Assembly: GCA_032358255.1 (NCBI GenBank)
Contig: JAULBX010004666.1
Span: forward strand, 62,001-126,000
Length of the DNA: 64,000 nt
Direction: 5' to 3'
Source: Heterotrichella gracilis
Taxonomy: Eukaryota > Sar > Xanthophyceae > Tribonematales > Xanthonemataceae
The notes beneath the pieces were generated by a model. That model saw nothing but the letters and a program-made list of their open reading frames with translations. It did no database searches and was not told the DNA's origin. How positions within the stretch are numbered: position 1 is the first letter of the stretch; each line of letters starts with the position of its first letter. The translations under genes and the position numbers were made by a program. Below, in pieces: positions 37,501-50,600 of the stretch.

Positions 37501-38751
37501 GCCCTGCACTCCGTCAGCACTGGCCACAGCTGCTCCCTGTCCACCTCCAGCTCATCCATGCCATCAAAGTGGATGGAGGGGATGGACCGGCCGCTGCAGG
37601 CAGGTGGGCACAGGGGTTTGCATGGGTCCACATGGGTTTGCATAAGTTCCACACCAGCATGAGGTTAGGTGGGCACACACAAGGGTGACATGCCAGCATC
37701 GGCACCAGCATCAGCCACACAGGGGTGGCCATGGATTACAGGCTTTGTAATGAACCAAAGCACTGCCATGCCTGCATGTGCAACATCCTGCACCCTTATA
37801 TCATGAATTGCTAACATAAATACATACCGACTTAGAGGCCCCACTCTGCACCCCGCCACCCAACCCCCCACCTGTCTGAGTTGACCCCCTCCAGCAGGTG
37901 CAGCCTGGGCGCCCCCATGCCCCGCAGCACCCCCGCCATCCCCTCCACATAGTGCACAGCATCCACGCCATACTCCTCCTGCACCTCAGCGCACCCCGCT
38001 ATGGCGCCCATCCACACCGCGTACTCGGGTGGCAGGTGCGGCATGAACAGGGTGGAGGCGCCGCTGCGCACGTCCAGCGCGCCCCAGTAGCCATCCTCCT
38101 CCACGCCAAACAGGTAGTGGAAGTAGCTCTCCTGCCTGGTGGGGGGCGGGGGTGCAAACAAGGTGGTGGACAAGTGGAGGGTGGGTGGGTGGGGGGGAGC
38201 AATGTGGTGGATAAGCAGAGCTTGGGACACAGCCATTTCCCCTCCCCTACTGCAGATTGGAGCACCAAAAACATCAAGAAACACCACAGTCACTGGTTGC
38301 CAACGAGTCGCATACACCCAGACCAAATGCATGGTGCAACGCAGGTCTGCTCATGACCACCCACCCCCCTCCCCCCAACCCCCAATGTTGTCCCCACAAC
38401 CCCATCCCCCTACCTGAACACCAGCTCCCCATCTGTTGAGTACATGTGGAAGGGGCCACCACCCTGCAGGGAGGAGAGGGGTGGACGAGTGGGGTGAAAT
38501 GGGGACGGGTGGCACTGGTTTTGGGACACACCACGCATATGCCAACACACCACACAGTACAATCACACAGACCCTGTGAATGTGGCATTGCTGCCCATAG
38601 AGGGGGTACCAGCAAGCATACTGCGGCGCCACCCCTTCCGCCTGCCCCCACCTTGAGAAGTATGACCCCCCTGTCGGCCTCTGCCACCCGCACACGCATG
38701 GCCTCCACCACGCGCTGCCGGATGGCGCCGTGGAACTCGCCGCGGCTGAAC
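34537..38751 (-). CDS. PEPD: Xaa-Pro dipeptidase (prolidase, M24B), 5' end not resolved
   Basis: Cleaves X-Pro dipeptides using two metal ions. Exons (high to low): 38751-38652, 38463-38414, 38135-37872, 37593-37500, 37244-37149, 36837-36696, 36306-36116, 35955-35838, 35511-35406, 35114-34985, 34662-34537; about 472 codons, close to human PEPD (493 aa). All five metal ligands are visible: two Asp in [16 protein letters not shown], His in GLGHFLG, Glu in TVEPGCYF and Glu in [11 protein letters not shown]. The C-terminus [16 protein letters not shown] matches plant prolidases. The first exon listed begins in phase 2, so a short upstream exon with the start codon is missing. Reading straight through gives [11 protein letters not shown], resembling the human N-terminus, but with GTG instead of ATG. 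A possible 42-base in-frame microexon (about 34803-34844) would add 14 residues before the last exon. Confidence 0.9.
35128..35151. repeat. (GGT)8 microsatellite
   Basis: Eight GGT units in a prolidase intron, just upstream (gene sense) of exon 35114-34985; on the coding strand it reads (ACC)8 within the polypyrimidine tract region. Confidence 0.9.
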
Positions 38752-39673
38752 CTGAGGAGGGGCAGGGGAGCCTTCAGTGGCCAGGAACTCACTGACAGGC
38801 GATGACCGTGCCAGATACTTTGCAGTGGCCAAAATTTCCAGTGGGAATGCCAAGGTTATGATGCAGTGTGTGTTTTGCAACCGACCAGGGACACCACAAA
38901 TGTGAATTGTCAGTGTGGCATGCATGCTGTGGGCACATGGCATTGAGCCCTATGTGTCTGAAAACAATATTCGGGACAATAGCTACTGCTTGTTGGGAGG
39001 TCCTGTTGGCCAGACACTGATGTGATGGGGTGTATAGCGGGGGTTGCATGCATGTGCCATCGCCAGACAAGGCCCCTTTGTCTTCGCCCAAGTGAAGTTC
39101 TCAGCACCAACACGTGCTACAACCATTCTACTGCAGGTTGCACCTACTTCAGTGTATCCAAGCCCATGCTATACACCCCCGCCATTGGGCTTGCGTCTCG
39201 AGCAGGCCTGGCCGTGGTTCTGGGGAGACCCAAACTGAATGGGTAGGGGACGCAAGATAAGACAGTACTTTGGCAAAATGGGTTGAGGCCAGTGCACTAG
39301 AGGCGTGGTCTTGTATCGAACGTTTGAACAAACTTGCATGCATGCATGCGTGTTGCTGTCCCCGTCGCTTCCCCATTTGACAATCCCCATTGGTTTAGTC
39401 GACAAGTACTAGATGAGAAGCAAAGTTGTTCCCAACTTCAAAGGCACGACCTTTGTATGGCACACGTTGTTCCAGCCTCATCCACTTGCAGTACAGAGTG
39501 TTTCAGTAAAGCTGCACCTGTGTGCGCGTTGAACAAGCACCTTGTCACCATGACTGGCATGCTATGCAGATAGGCGCACCTAGATAACTTGTGCGACAAC
39601 GGTAGGCACATCGTCAAGGCAGAGTTGCGTGTAGACGCATCAGCGTTTTCCCATAAGCTCCGCGCGGTGAACC
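38752..39673. other. Divergent region between prolidase and ABCG genes
   Basis: About 920 bases. The missing first exon of the prolidase should lie here on the minus strand, but no ATG-led segment ending in phase 2 at a good donor stood out. Also contains the ABCG promoter side. TGCATGCATGC runs occur at about 39334-39350. Confidence 0.5.
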
Positions 39674-42600
39674 ATGGCTGCTGCTATTGAGAAGGGCCCC
39701 ATGGCAGAGGATATGGATGCCGATACAAATATTACACACGAGCACGGCATGAGGATAACGTTCAAGGTACAGACACCCGGCCACTACCCTCTTACTATGA
39801 GTTATAGCAGCGCTGCATTCCACCTCGCTGTTTTGTCCCTTCCAGTGCGTGAGGCGCACCTGGTTGTACATCTTGGTTTATCGGCATCTCAACGTGTCCT
39901 AAACTCCATAACATTGCCCAATGGTGCATGACAATGCACCAGCCAGCCGACGAGGCCCCACCTTTTGCTGGCCTATGACAGTGCCTATAACTCTTTGGAT
40001 CCTTGCAGCAAAACAACAGTGCTTGTGAGGGTCAGGTGCAGTGTGTGTGTGCCATTGTGCTTGTCAACTTGACGGCCGTCAACGCCCTCCAGAACACTCG
40101 ACCTCACTCCCATATGCTCTTGCTGGCTATCTCAAAGTTGCAAGAAGCGTTCATTAGACACACATTAGGCCGGTGTAGCCCTCTCACTCAACCACACTTG
40201 ACCCGCACAACCACTCCTGTTGCTCCTGGCATATGCCACTTGTCAGACCAGCAAGCACCTGTGGAAACAGACACACAGCAAAACCATGTGTTGCCCTCTC
40301 CCCTCCTGGCCCCTGGCCCCCAGCCCTGCCCCCTCTTCCCCGCAGGACCTCACCTACACGGTGGTCAACCGCGCCAACAAGAAGGAGAAGCTGACCATAC
40401 TGAACGACGTCACCGCATATTTCAATGCAAACCAGATGTCAGCGCTGGTGGGTGGCGTGCGGGGCTCTGGGTGCTGTCTGCTGGTGCAGCCGCTGTAGGG
40501 GACTAGTGTTCAGTGTAGCCCCTTGATGTCGTGTTATGATACAATCCCCTTGGTGCCCTCTATAATGGTGTGGCGTGGTCCTATCTGCTGCTGCAGCCGC
40601 TGGAGGGGACTCATGTCGTTCCCTTGGTGCCCTCTATAGGACTTTAGTCTCTGTGTCCTTCAACCTTATCGTCACGTAGTCCAGTCCCCCCAATGCTTGC
40701 CACCCTGCCCTCCCGCCCACTGATGTGCTGCTCCCCTGCTGTGCAGATGGGCCCAAGTGGGTCAGGCAAGACAACGCTGCTGGGTAGGTGGAGGGCGGGG
40801 AAGGGGAGTGGCAACGGGTCAGGGGTGGCACACTGCACTGCACTTGGCTGCGTGTGGAGGCACCCTACCCCAGCGCTCACCGATGCTTTTCTCACACAAA
40901 ACGTGGCTTGATATGGCGCACGGGGAAATGGGGGGAAATACTTACACAGGCATCCGCAAGCAGCCCTACATGAATAGTTTCAATATCCTATCCATTCACC
41001 TCTGCAGATACGCTGGCGGGCCGCAAGACAGTTGGCTCCCTCTCCGGCTCCATCCTATTTGCCGGCCAGTCCCCCTCGGCCAACTTCCTGAGGCGCTTCA
41101 CTGGATATGTGGAGCAGTTTGGTAAGCGGTGATAAGGGCGATCACGGCAAGATGATGCAAGAGATAATTACAATAATTAAAATACTATTTATGTATTAAA
41201 AATAAAATGTATTTTAAGCTTGTCACATCGGCAAAAAATGTTGTGCAAAGTTCAGCGGTAGGCCCTGCATGCATGTTATGCTGCGCCCTGGAAGCAGGGG
41301 CTACTGGGTGTTAGGGTTAGGGTTCAGGGTCTGCAGCCTGCGGCGCAGGACACCACCCGCGTGCCATGTCTGCCACCGCATGATGCATGACCTGAAAGGA
41401 ACACCGAGGGTTGTCCTACCGGCACACAAGGCGAGCAATTCTGTGCACAATTTCAAACCCATTGCACCCATATGCACTTTGAAAACCCCCGCAACCCCTC
41501 CCCCACCCCCAGACACCCTGCTTGCCACCTTCACTGTGTACGAGATGCTTCTGTACACCGCTGAGCTGAAGAACCCTGTGGCCATGGCTAAGGCGGAGAA
41601 GGTGGCACGGGTGAAGGACGTGCTGGACAAACTGGGGCTGGAGGTGGGTTTGTGGGGTGGTGGGTGGTGGGGAGGGGAGGGTGCTGTCGCATGGGACCAT
41701 GGCGCTGGTCAAATCCTGATCAGCCTCTGTCCACACGTGCAACCTCAGTGCATGTCACAGTGTGCTTGGCTGACCAATGGATTTTCTATGCCTGCTTGCA
41801 CATTGCAACAGGGGTGGCGATGATAGTGCGTCAGTTTTGGATGAGAGATGTGAAATCAGAGGTGTGACACTCCTGTTGCAGGACTGCAAGGACATGACGA
41901 TTGGTCCCCCTTGGGGCCGCCTCATTCCAGGGGGGCAAGCCAAGCGGGTGAACATAGGTGCGAAGGGGGGCCCATGAGAAGGCATTAAGACACCCACTGC
42001 TGTTGTGTCATTTTCCATTGCCACCTGTTCTCGTAATGCGAGGATGTGGCAACCTGGACTGGTTGTCATTCATACGGGGACTGCACCTCCAATAACAACG
42101 CCAGCCACCGCAGCCTGTGGCCAATGTCCTTACTACCCTCCCCTTCCCTTCCTCAACCCACAGGCCTGGCCCTTGTGACTGACCCGCGTGTGCTGTTCCT
42201 GGATGAGCCAACCACGGGGCTGGACAGCTTCACGGCAAATGAGGTGAGGAAGGGGGGGGGGGGGGGGGGGGGGGCTGGGCCGCCAGCTGGGGCCACCACA
42301 CACATGTTGCACCCCTTGTCGACAATAATCACTGTTGCCTGGTTTCCCCTAGTTGCTACGACGATAGCTTAGTGATTCCATTAAAGGAATATAAATATCA
42401 AAGGATTTGAGCAGTATGTATAAGGATGAAGTATGCATGGATTTATTCTGGGTAAGGGCAACCGTTATAATTTTAGCAGTAGATGTTTTAATGTTCCCTG
42501 GCCCCACCCTGCTCCACCTTGCCCCCAGGTGATGACTGTTGTGAAGAGCCTGACCCGCAGCAGCGGCGTGACCATCTGCGCCACCATCCACTCGCCCTCG

Positions 42601-45600
42601 CCATACACCCTGCAGCTGTTTGACAGGCTGCTGCTGCTGCTCAGGGGGAGGACGATATACTTTGGACCAAACGGTGAGGGGCAGGGCCTGCATGCAGTGC
42701 GCCATATGTACACACACATGCATGCAAGATGGCAACCAACATGAAGAGTGTACATATGTATGTGCATAAATAAAAGTGGAAGCATGGGGGAGAATGTGCA
42801 AGGACTTTCCTTGATTTTGCAGGTAAACAATATTTAACATTATATGCAAAAACAATTCTTTATACCGTTTATTTTAAAATAAAAATTGTGAGGATTGTTT
42901 TTCATTCTGGACCATACACTGCCTTTCCTTACGTTTATAATTCAGTCATGTTGGACACAAGTTGTTGTGTTTAATGCATTGCCACCATTGTGGCCGCTCC
43001 TGCAGGCTCTGATGCCGTGTCCTACTTTGAGGCAGTCCCCGGGACCACCCCACTGGACGTGGCTGGCAAAGAAAATATGGCAGACTGGATCACAAACCTG
43101 ACGACCGGGGTGAGTGCAGGGCAATGAGGAATAGGGAGGTGGCGTTGCTTCAAAACGGCGATGCTTTGGGCCGTTTCTGACAGTTATTGCCAGGAGGACT
43201 ACAATATATCACTCATCAACGTCATCCTGTCACTGCCGCCAACAAGGCGCTGCATGCCACCACCATGTACCAGGATCATGTGCACATGCCACTCACACAC
43301 ATATGCCACTACACATGCACACGCACATGCCTGGCCGCGGGGAGCCAAGGCGCGTGCACCAACACAAGCTTCTTGATGGGTGCAGCAGTGCACATGGCTC
43401 CGATGGAATCTCGCCTTCCTGCCACTGCCACGCGCTCAGGGGTGTGCTCACCCTCCTCATGTGCTCACCACCCAATGCGCTCATCGCTGTGCTCACCTTA
43501 TGCCATGTGCTCACCCACCCCATTTGCTCACCCACTGCCATGTTCCACCCTTTCTCCCTATGCAGGCCGACCGCGAGGGCACCGGGGGTGCTTTTGCGGA
43601 TGCATTTGCTGCCTCCCCCCTTGCCACCACCACCGACGACCACATTGCCCGCTCCCTGTCTGAGGGTGGCAAGGTGAGCGAGCGCACGCTTCAGGAGCTG
43701 GGTGTGAGGAGGGGAACCATCACCCCAGACTGGTTCGCGCTGTGGGTCATGATCAAGGTGGGGTGCTGGGGAGTTGGGCTTTGGTGCCAGGAGGGCTGCA
43801 TGTAACACATGGCGGCGCACTTTGGAGTGGCCATTGCTGTAGCCAAAGGGTAGGCAGCGTTACCACCTCTACCCCATTAATCTGCTTGGTTAGTTTGTGA
43901 ACACCCACCCCCCTCGTTGCACGTAAGATTTGGAAGGTAACAGCACTGCGTTATCAGAAAGGAAAATAATTGGTCTAAATATACCAGTTATCTTATTTAC
44001 CGGTATATTATTTTTTGTTTGTTGCCTTAACATTACGACAATACTATTTTATGTTTTACTATCCGCACCACTGCAGTATGTGCCCTGTCCTCTCCCTTGC
44101 TTTCCTCACCCCGCGCTCTCTCCGCCCCTTGCAGTACCGCCTGCCCACCAACTGGAAGAACCCAGACTGGATGGGTGCGCGGCTGGGCGACAAGATCATT
44201 GCATGCTTTGTCCAGGCAACGGCCTACTGGGGCCTGGGCCGCGTGCGCAACGAGACCGAGGTGTTCAATGTAACCACGCAGCTGTTCATGTGGGTGGTGC
44301 TGCCGTCATTCGCTGCGGTGGGCTATGTGCCGTCAATCGTGCTGGAGCGGTCGGTGTATGTCAGGTGGGGCCAGGCTGTGGTGGGGTGGGGAGGGTGCTG
44401 GGGAGGGGGGTCACTTCTGGAAAAACTAACAAATGCTGGACTCATTTGTACTGAATGGCATTGAGTAGGGATGATGGTGCGAAGTAGCAGGGTTGGTACA
44501 GCACAGATTGCCAAGTACCTTGCAGCGGAGGTAGTTACCTTTGCAGGGTACAAAAATCGTGCCAATAAGGTTTTGGCATTTACTCAACCCTCCCGCGTGT
44601 CCCTGCAGGGAGCGCAATGACGGCCTGTATCGCCCCCTGGTGTACATCACCGAAAAGATGATAGAGGAGATGGGGGTGAGCGCGGTGGTCAGCTGCCTGG
44701 CATCGCTGGCTGTGTTCTACTGCATACGCCTCAAGGGGCTGTGGGTGCTGTTCTGGCTGGTGTACTTCGCGACTGTGTCGGTGTCAACAGGTGCGGGGAC
44801 GGGGTTTTGCTAGCAGGGGGGTGGAGTAAACTGGCGGCATACTGCTGCTGGCATTACCATCCTGCTGGTATCTCCTGGTTGTCGATGTTGAGCGGGGAGC
44901 ACATGTCTGCTACAGTGTGCAATGATTGCACTTCAATCTGAGTTGGAAAAGTAGTTGCCCTGGTTGCACCTGTCCATACATGTTGCCTTCATATTGACTC
45001 CCCCTTCCCTCTCCACACTATCCCCACAGCGGTTGCGTACTTCATCGCCTCCATCTCTCCAAACCTGGACTTTGCCAACGCAGCCTACCCGGCCTTTGTG
45101 GTGTGCAACATGTTCTTTGCCGGCCTGCTCATCAGGATCAAAGACATTCCATCGTGAGTTGTGCACGCCAAACATTGCTGCCCACCTGCACATGACCATC
45201 CTAGCTAACCATGTGGCATGCTGCATCAGGGGGGCTACACACATGTGCTATTTTTTTGTTGCAGTTTTCCTGTGTTCGACAAATGCTTGAGTCTGTGAAA
45301 TGATGTCCATTCACATGCCGTCATGCACACTGGCCACACACATTCCTTGCCTTTGGCCATCGCACCGGTTCAGGCATGCACCCTTCCTGTAGCCCTGCAC
45401 CCATATGCAGTCGCAGTGATGTGCACTCACCATATGCTGCGCGTCCATGTGCAGTATCACCCCTGTAGCCCTGCACACGCATACTGTCCCATTGATGCGC
45501 ACGCCCCCTCACACGCTCCACCGTTCATGCCCTCCAGGTACTGGCAGTGGTGGGCGCGCATCGTGTTCCCTCGCTACGCCTGGTCTGCGGTGATGATCAA

Positions 45601-45772
45601 TCAATTTGCCGCCATCAACCCCGTCATCACCGACAACCAGCCGGTGCTGCAGTACTACTCGCTGGAGGGGCAGTCGCCATGGGCCAACCTGGGCTACGTC
45701 ACCATCTTCTTTGCATTCTTCTTCACGTGTGCGTGGGCGGGGCTCACGTTTGTAAGGTGGGATCAGCGCTGA
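39674..45772 (+). CDS. ABCG-type half-transporter (WBC family)
   Basis: Fourteen exons: 39674-39766, 40346-40447, 40747-40783, 41008-41121, 41513-41643, 41882-41957, 42164-42243, 42529-42673, 43006-43109, 43566-43757, 44135-44364, 44609-44790, 45030-45153, 45538-45772; phases agree, 614 residues. The nucleotide-binding domain comes first: Walker A GPSGSGKT (67-74), Q-loop Gln114, signature IPGGQAKRVNIG (from 174), Walker B VLFLDE (194-199), D-loop GLDS and H-loop His232. About six hydrophobic segments follow, starting near IIACFVQATAYWGLG, with LFMWVVLPSFAAVGYVP and LASLAVFYCIRLKGLWVLFW among them. NBD-before-TMD order and half size are typical of ABCG proteins, which work as dimers and move lipids, wax precursors or other hydrophobic compounds. 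Substrate unknown. The signature has Ile-Pro where most ABCG proteins have (V/L/I)-Ser. Confidence 0.92.
40547..40638. repeat. Degenerate tandem duplication in an ABCG intron (unit about 75 bases)
   Basis: CCCTTGGTGCCCTCTATA occurs at 40547-40564 and again at 40621-40638. The segments before each copy (CAGCCGCTGTAGGGGACT at about 40487 and CAGCCGCTGGAGGGGACT at about 40594) are also near-identical. Confidence 0.8.
41308..41330. repeat. Interstitial telomere-like repeat in an ABCG intron
   Basis: GTGTTAGGGTTAGGGTTCAGGG. TTAGGG-type units sit in the intron before exon 41513-41643, about 180 bases from the acceptor. Confidence 0.7.
42252..42274. repeat. Poly-G tract, 23 bases, next to an ABCG 5' splice site
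   Basis: An uninterrupted run of about 23 G begins 8 bases after the exon 42164-42243 donor (GAG|GTGAGG). It could form a G-quadruplex in RNA or non-template DNA. The exact length may be affected by sequencing error. Confidence 0.85.
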
Positions 45773-47640
45773 GGGAAGGGGGAAGGGGGACCCAGGCCAT
45801 GGGGCTGGCGCAGGGTTGCGCACCGCACGTCAGCCTGCGCAAAATTCAACATAACACAATTGCATGCATGTTCAGGCAGAGACAATAGGTGGCTAAATTG
45901 GACCATGGCAGCTGCAGTAGACTCGTATTGAGCGCTAAATATACACTAACCGATAGTGTGTTAGTGCCTCTGTGCATTCCCCTTTCTTTTTATCTTCAGA
46001 AGAATCTACATGCATTAAGGGCAGTGCATGGGTATCTGATGATTAGGGCAAGCTATAGCATGAGAATGGTTTGATATTCGATGACCATGGTGACAATTTT
46101 AAACTTGGTTGCCTATCAGCAAATTTTGGTTGGTTCAACCGGCATGGATCCAAGCTTTTACCTTTTTAATTGTGACTTTTTGTTTCATAAAGTATCCACA
46201 GCCAGTGTGGCACTCAGCTGAGTAACACGGAGGAACATGAACTGCAATGATGGATTTGGTTTCTGAACCGCGAACCAGCTCTAAGAGTTGCAAGAGACCC
46301 ATGGGCCCCATTGACCCGGGTGCAATATTGATGTTTCAATGGTCAACCTGGCCTAGGCTCGGGTTAATTATATCGATAGTGATGGTGCTTGAGATGAGGT
46401 TCAGCCAGTGGCCACATGGTCATCATGCAGCGTGGTGAGTGCTCCAGGAGACAGCTGGAGAGTTTTGACGATTAATCTTGAAGACTTCTGAACTTAGTTC
46501 AGAGTCGGTATATTTGTTTCTCAGACATACTGTTTTTTTGAAGTCACTGGCAAATGGCCCTCGGGGCCCGGCGCCGGGCCGCCCATGCGTAGCCCAATCA
46601 ACATTGGTAGTATAGTAGAACAAGCTAATCCCAAATTTGGCTTATTAAGCTTATTATAAGCTTACTAAGCTGTAACTCCAAGCATTATTGTGGTGATTAA
46701 ATCTACCTTTCAAGAGAATTCCAGCTGCACGCACAGCGCTAGCGCCGTGATGCCATTCATTGGATCCATTCATCGATGCCTGTGATAGCCAATTCAATTG
46801 TGTCATCGCCGCGGCCGGAACGCTGCCCGCGCCTGTTTGTCTCTAGACCTCAGGCTTGTTGGTCCGGATCACTAGTGCTTTGCAAGTGGCACACTAATCA
46901 ATTTACATTGGATGACATGCTGTCATTGACCATGGTCAAACCATGCGCTGTGCATGCATGCAGAATCAATTTTTTTAAAATTTCTTCAAAGAAAGGGAAA
47001 ACTTGTTTGAAATAAAACGGGCGCCCCAATAGCGGCAGTGCCACACCACAGCCTGGCCCAGCAACTTGCGGCGTTGAAAAAACATCCTGCGGGCAGCAGC
47101 CAGTGCAACATGGGGTGGGTTAAAAGTGCATAGCACCTGAGCATAGTCCCGCCAGGTTAAACCACACCAAACAGTTTTGATTCAAAACCCGTTGCCATAA
47201 ACAGGCAGAGCCATGCCTGGGCTGGTTGATGAACCTCATTGTAACGAAGTCAATGTAACGAAAGGGTTCACACAAGCAGCCAACAACATCATTTTGAAAG
47301 CAACTTGCATGACGAGAATGAAGTTGGCAGAAAAGGTGGGTCACTATGAAAAAAGAATACATTACATCGGATCTCTAAACCGTACGTACCACATGATACA
47401 GTATCTACAGCACTGCCAGTGTCACAAAAGCACAGTGCTCACTTTGCACAGTGTCACTGACAAGCACAGCGAGCGCATCAAACACACAGTTGACTACATA
47501 TTAACAAGTGGCAGTCGACATCAACAGCAACAACTTGCCTGCCTGCCCTACATGCATCAAGGTCCTGGGGGGCTGTGTACTTGCATTGTTCTTTTCTAAT
47601 GGGCTTTAAACATCTACTGGCATGCCTATTGCCCGCCCCT
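45773..47640. other. Convergent intergenic region: ABCG and CDPK genes
   Basis: 1.9 kb between two convergent stop codons, with markedly lower GC than the genes. The longest frame (47213-47599, plus, 128 codons) has no recognisable domain and lies antisense to the probable CDPK 3' UTR, so it is not called. AAGCTTATTA-type short palindromes cluster near 46640-46670. Confidence 0.6.
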
Positions 47641-50600
47641 TCACATCATGGCGGTTGTGCCCAGCACCCTCTTCACCGTGTCTGCCGCGCGCCTGAGGTC
47701 ATCGTTGTCCTCACGCAGCATGGACATGAACTCCTGGTAGGAGATCTTGCCATCCCCATTGGCATCCGCCGTCTTGATCAGCTCCTCCACCTCGGCCGCA
47801 CTTGCGCTCACGTGCTGGTCGCGCAGCACCTCCAGGATCTCATCTGGCGTGAGGAATCCGCTGTTGTCCTTGTCAAACTTCTGGAAGGTGGACAGGCACA
47901 GACCGTCCTGCTCCAGCTTGGCCACGCCCATGGTGGCGGCGATGAACTCGTCGTAGTCAATCACACCGTTGCCGTCCACGTCAGCGGCGTCCATGAGGGC
48001 CTGCAGGGTGAGGCGCGCGAGGTCAGCTGCCTAGGCCTGTCTGCCTTGCAAGTGCACAGCTCATGCATATGGAAACATGCGACCATAGTAAAAATGCAAA
48101 AACAATACATAATAATACACATTCCAGCTTTCTCCTTTGGGTTGAGTAACTACAACTCCAGATCAGCTCAGAAAATATGCAAACAGCCCTGCCGGTGTAT
48201 ACACCAAACGTTATCGAAAAAACACCAGTGGTCCCTGCTCCACACATACCGCTGGTTACAGTCAGCGCCTCCCATGTGCACACCACCCACCTGGATCTCC
48301 TCCTCAGGTATCTTGCTGCCAATCTTCATCAGACCGCTGCGCAGCTCCTCGACCGTCACGGTGCCGTTGCAGTCTGCGTCCAGCGACTCAAACAGGTGCT
48401 TCAGGCCAGCAATCTCCTCCGGCAGCAGGCACTGTCCCGCCACCACGATGGCTGCCTTCTTCAGCTTGTTCATGGCAGCAAAGCGCTTGAGGCGGTCGAT
48501 CACAAAGTTGCTCATTGGCTCGTCATTGGCCTGGAGTTGAGAGGCAATGTTAGTGATGGGAGTGTAGGAGGGATGTAAGTGCGTGAGACCTTGTGCAGAG
48601 ATATAATGTAGGTGCAAAAGTGGGGCGCCTCAATTGGCGCATGGTGTGCGCACGCAGTGTGCACCCTCTCAATTGCATTCAATTACAGGTGCCTGGGGTG
48701 CACAGGTGTCTGAATGATGCCGTTTATACTAAATAAAAAAGAGGCCAATGGATGCATATATTTTCAATATTAATATCCGCCCATGTCCAGCTCGCCCCCT
48801 GCGCCTTGCCCCGCGTCCGGATCCGCCCCCCTTTGGTAATAATATAATTTTGCCCCCTTGCCCACCCCCTCACCTGGTCCATCTCGTGCAGCCACGGGTG
48901 GTCCAGCACCTCCTTGGCGTGCACCCTGCTGCCCGCATCGCGCGTGAGCAGCTTGCGCACCAGGTCCTTGGCGCTGTCGCTCACGCTGGGCCAGGGGTCG
49001 GTGGACAGGTCCAGGTCCCCCTTTATGATCATGTTGAAGATGGCCTGCTCGTTGTTGCCCCAGAAGGGCGGCATGCCGGACAGCAGGATGTACAGGATCA
49101 CACCCAGGCTCCACATGTCGGCCTCGTACCCGTAGTCGCGGCGCAGCACCTGGGAGACGCATGGGGAGAGTGGGTATGGCTGCACCCACATCCCAGCCGC
49201 TGCTGGCACCATGCGCAACATACAGCATGCCAGGAGCATGATTAAGTTGATGCATGAGACGATTGCTACTTCTAATGGGTGAGGCAATGCTGTCAGGAGC
49301 ATGATGGCATTCAGAAGGGGCCCGACTCCAACCAAACAACTGCTGTGCCACACCACGGCCCCCACCTCTGGCGCCACATAGTAGGCGCTGCCGATGATGG
49401 TCCTGAACTTCTGCCCCGGTGTGAAGAATGCGCTGAGCCCAAAGTCCGCCAGCTTGAGCTCGTCGTCCTCCTCCGAGGTGAGCAGGAAGTTCTCGGGCTT
49501 GAGGTCGCGGTGCATGACGCCCAGCTGGGCACCAAGAAGTTCAAGGTCAAGGTGTGCACACGCAGGGTAAATAACCCTCACAATTACATCCAGGGGGCTA
49601 CTTTACACCACACACATACCATTTTCAGGACCCAGGATACAGGGCAAGGATATTTCCAAGGGGCCAGGCCGTGCAGTGTGTGCGCATGATGCCGTCTATG
49701 CTACATCAAATTTACTTTTATTATTTCACAAGGGTAATGGACGCACAATACATATTGCAGACACATTATCAACCCACACCCCCTGCGCCTGCCACCGTGG
49801 CCGGGTCCGCCCCCCCGTGCTTTGCCCCCTGGCCCTGGCCCTCACCTGGTGGCAGTGGTTCACCGTCTGCACCATGGTCTTGAACACGCTGGCGGCCTTG
49901 CGCTCGCTGAAGGTGCCGCGCGCAACGATGCGGTCAAACAGCTCCCCGCCCCGGCAGATCTCAAGCACCAAGTGCACATAGTAGGCGTCCTCGTAGGTGG
50001 CCTGGGGGAGCGGGGGCATGCAGATGGGGCACCCGAATGCGGGGCATGGAGGTGGGACACATCTCGGGGCCTGCGCCAATAACCTGGGCTGCTACCCATA
50101 TCCTGGCCCCAGAGTGTGTCAGTGAGGGACGCACTGCACTGTGCATTGCCTCCTGCAGGGAGGTACACACTGTATTGCAATGCCTAGAGCAATTGGATAC
50201 CTTCAGGGGACAGCTGCATGTGTTGGCCTTTGACACCTGGATGGTACAAAGATAGGGTGCAGTGCCGGATTGCTCATATGCAGAGTAGGTTGCAGAGGCA
50301 ACTTGTTCCCACCTTCAACCCCACCACGTGTGGGTGGTCTGACAGCAGGTTGAGTATTTGCACCTCGCGCTGCACGTCCTCCACGTCATCCTCGTTCACC
50401 AGCTTGGCCTTGGAGATGGACTTGCAAGCGCACACCTCCTGGGTCTCCTTGTGAATAGCCAGGCGCACCACACCTAGCACACAGAGGGGTACTTACGGCT
50501 TGGGAGCAGGCAACCTGGAGCCAAGCTAGTCTGGGGTTATAAGCTGAACCTAGCCATGCAGAGCAGCAGTGGGCACCTACCATATGCTCCTTTCCCGAGC

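Noticed and set aside
47213-47599. 128-codon plus-strand frame in the ABCG/CDPK convergent gap
   Set aside because: No domain, lower-GC composition typical of flank, antisense to the probable CDPK 3' UTR.
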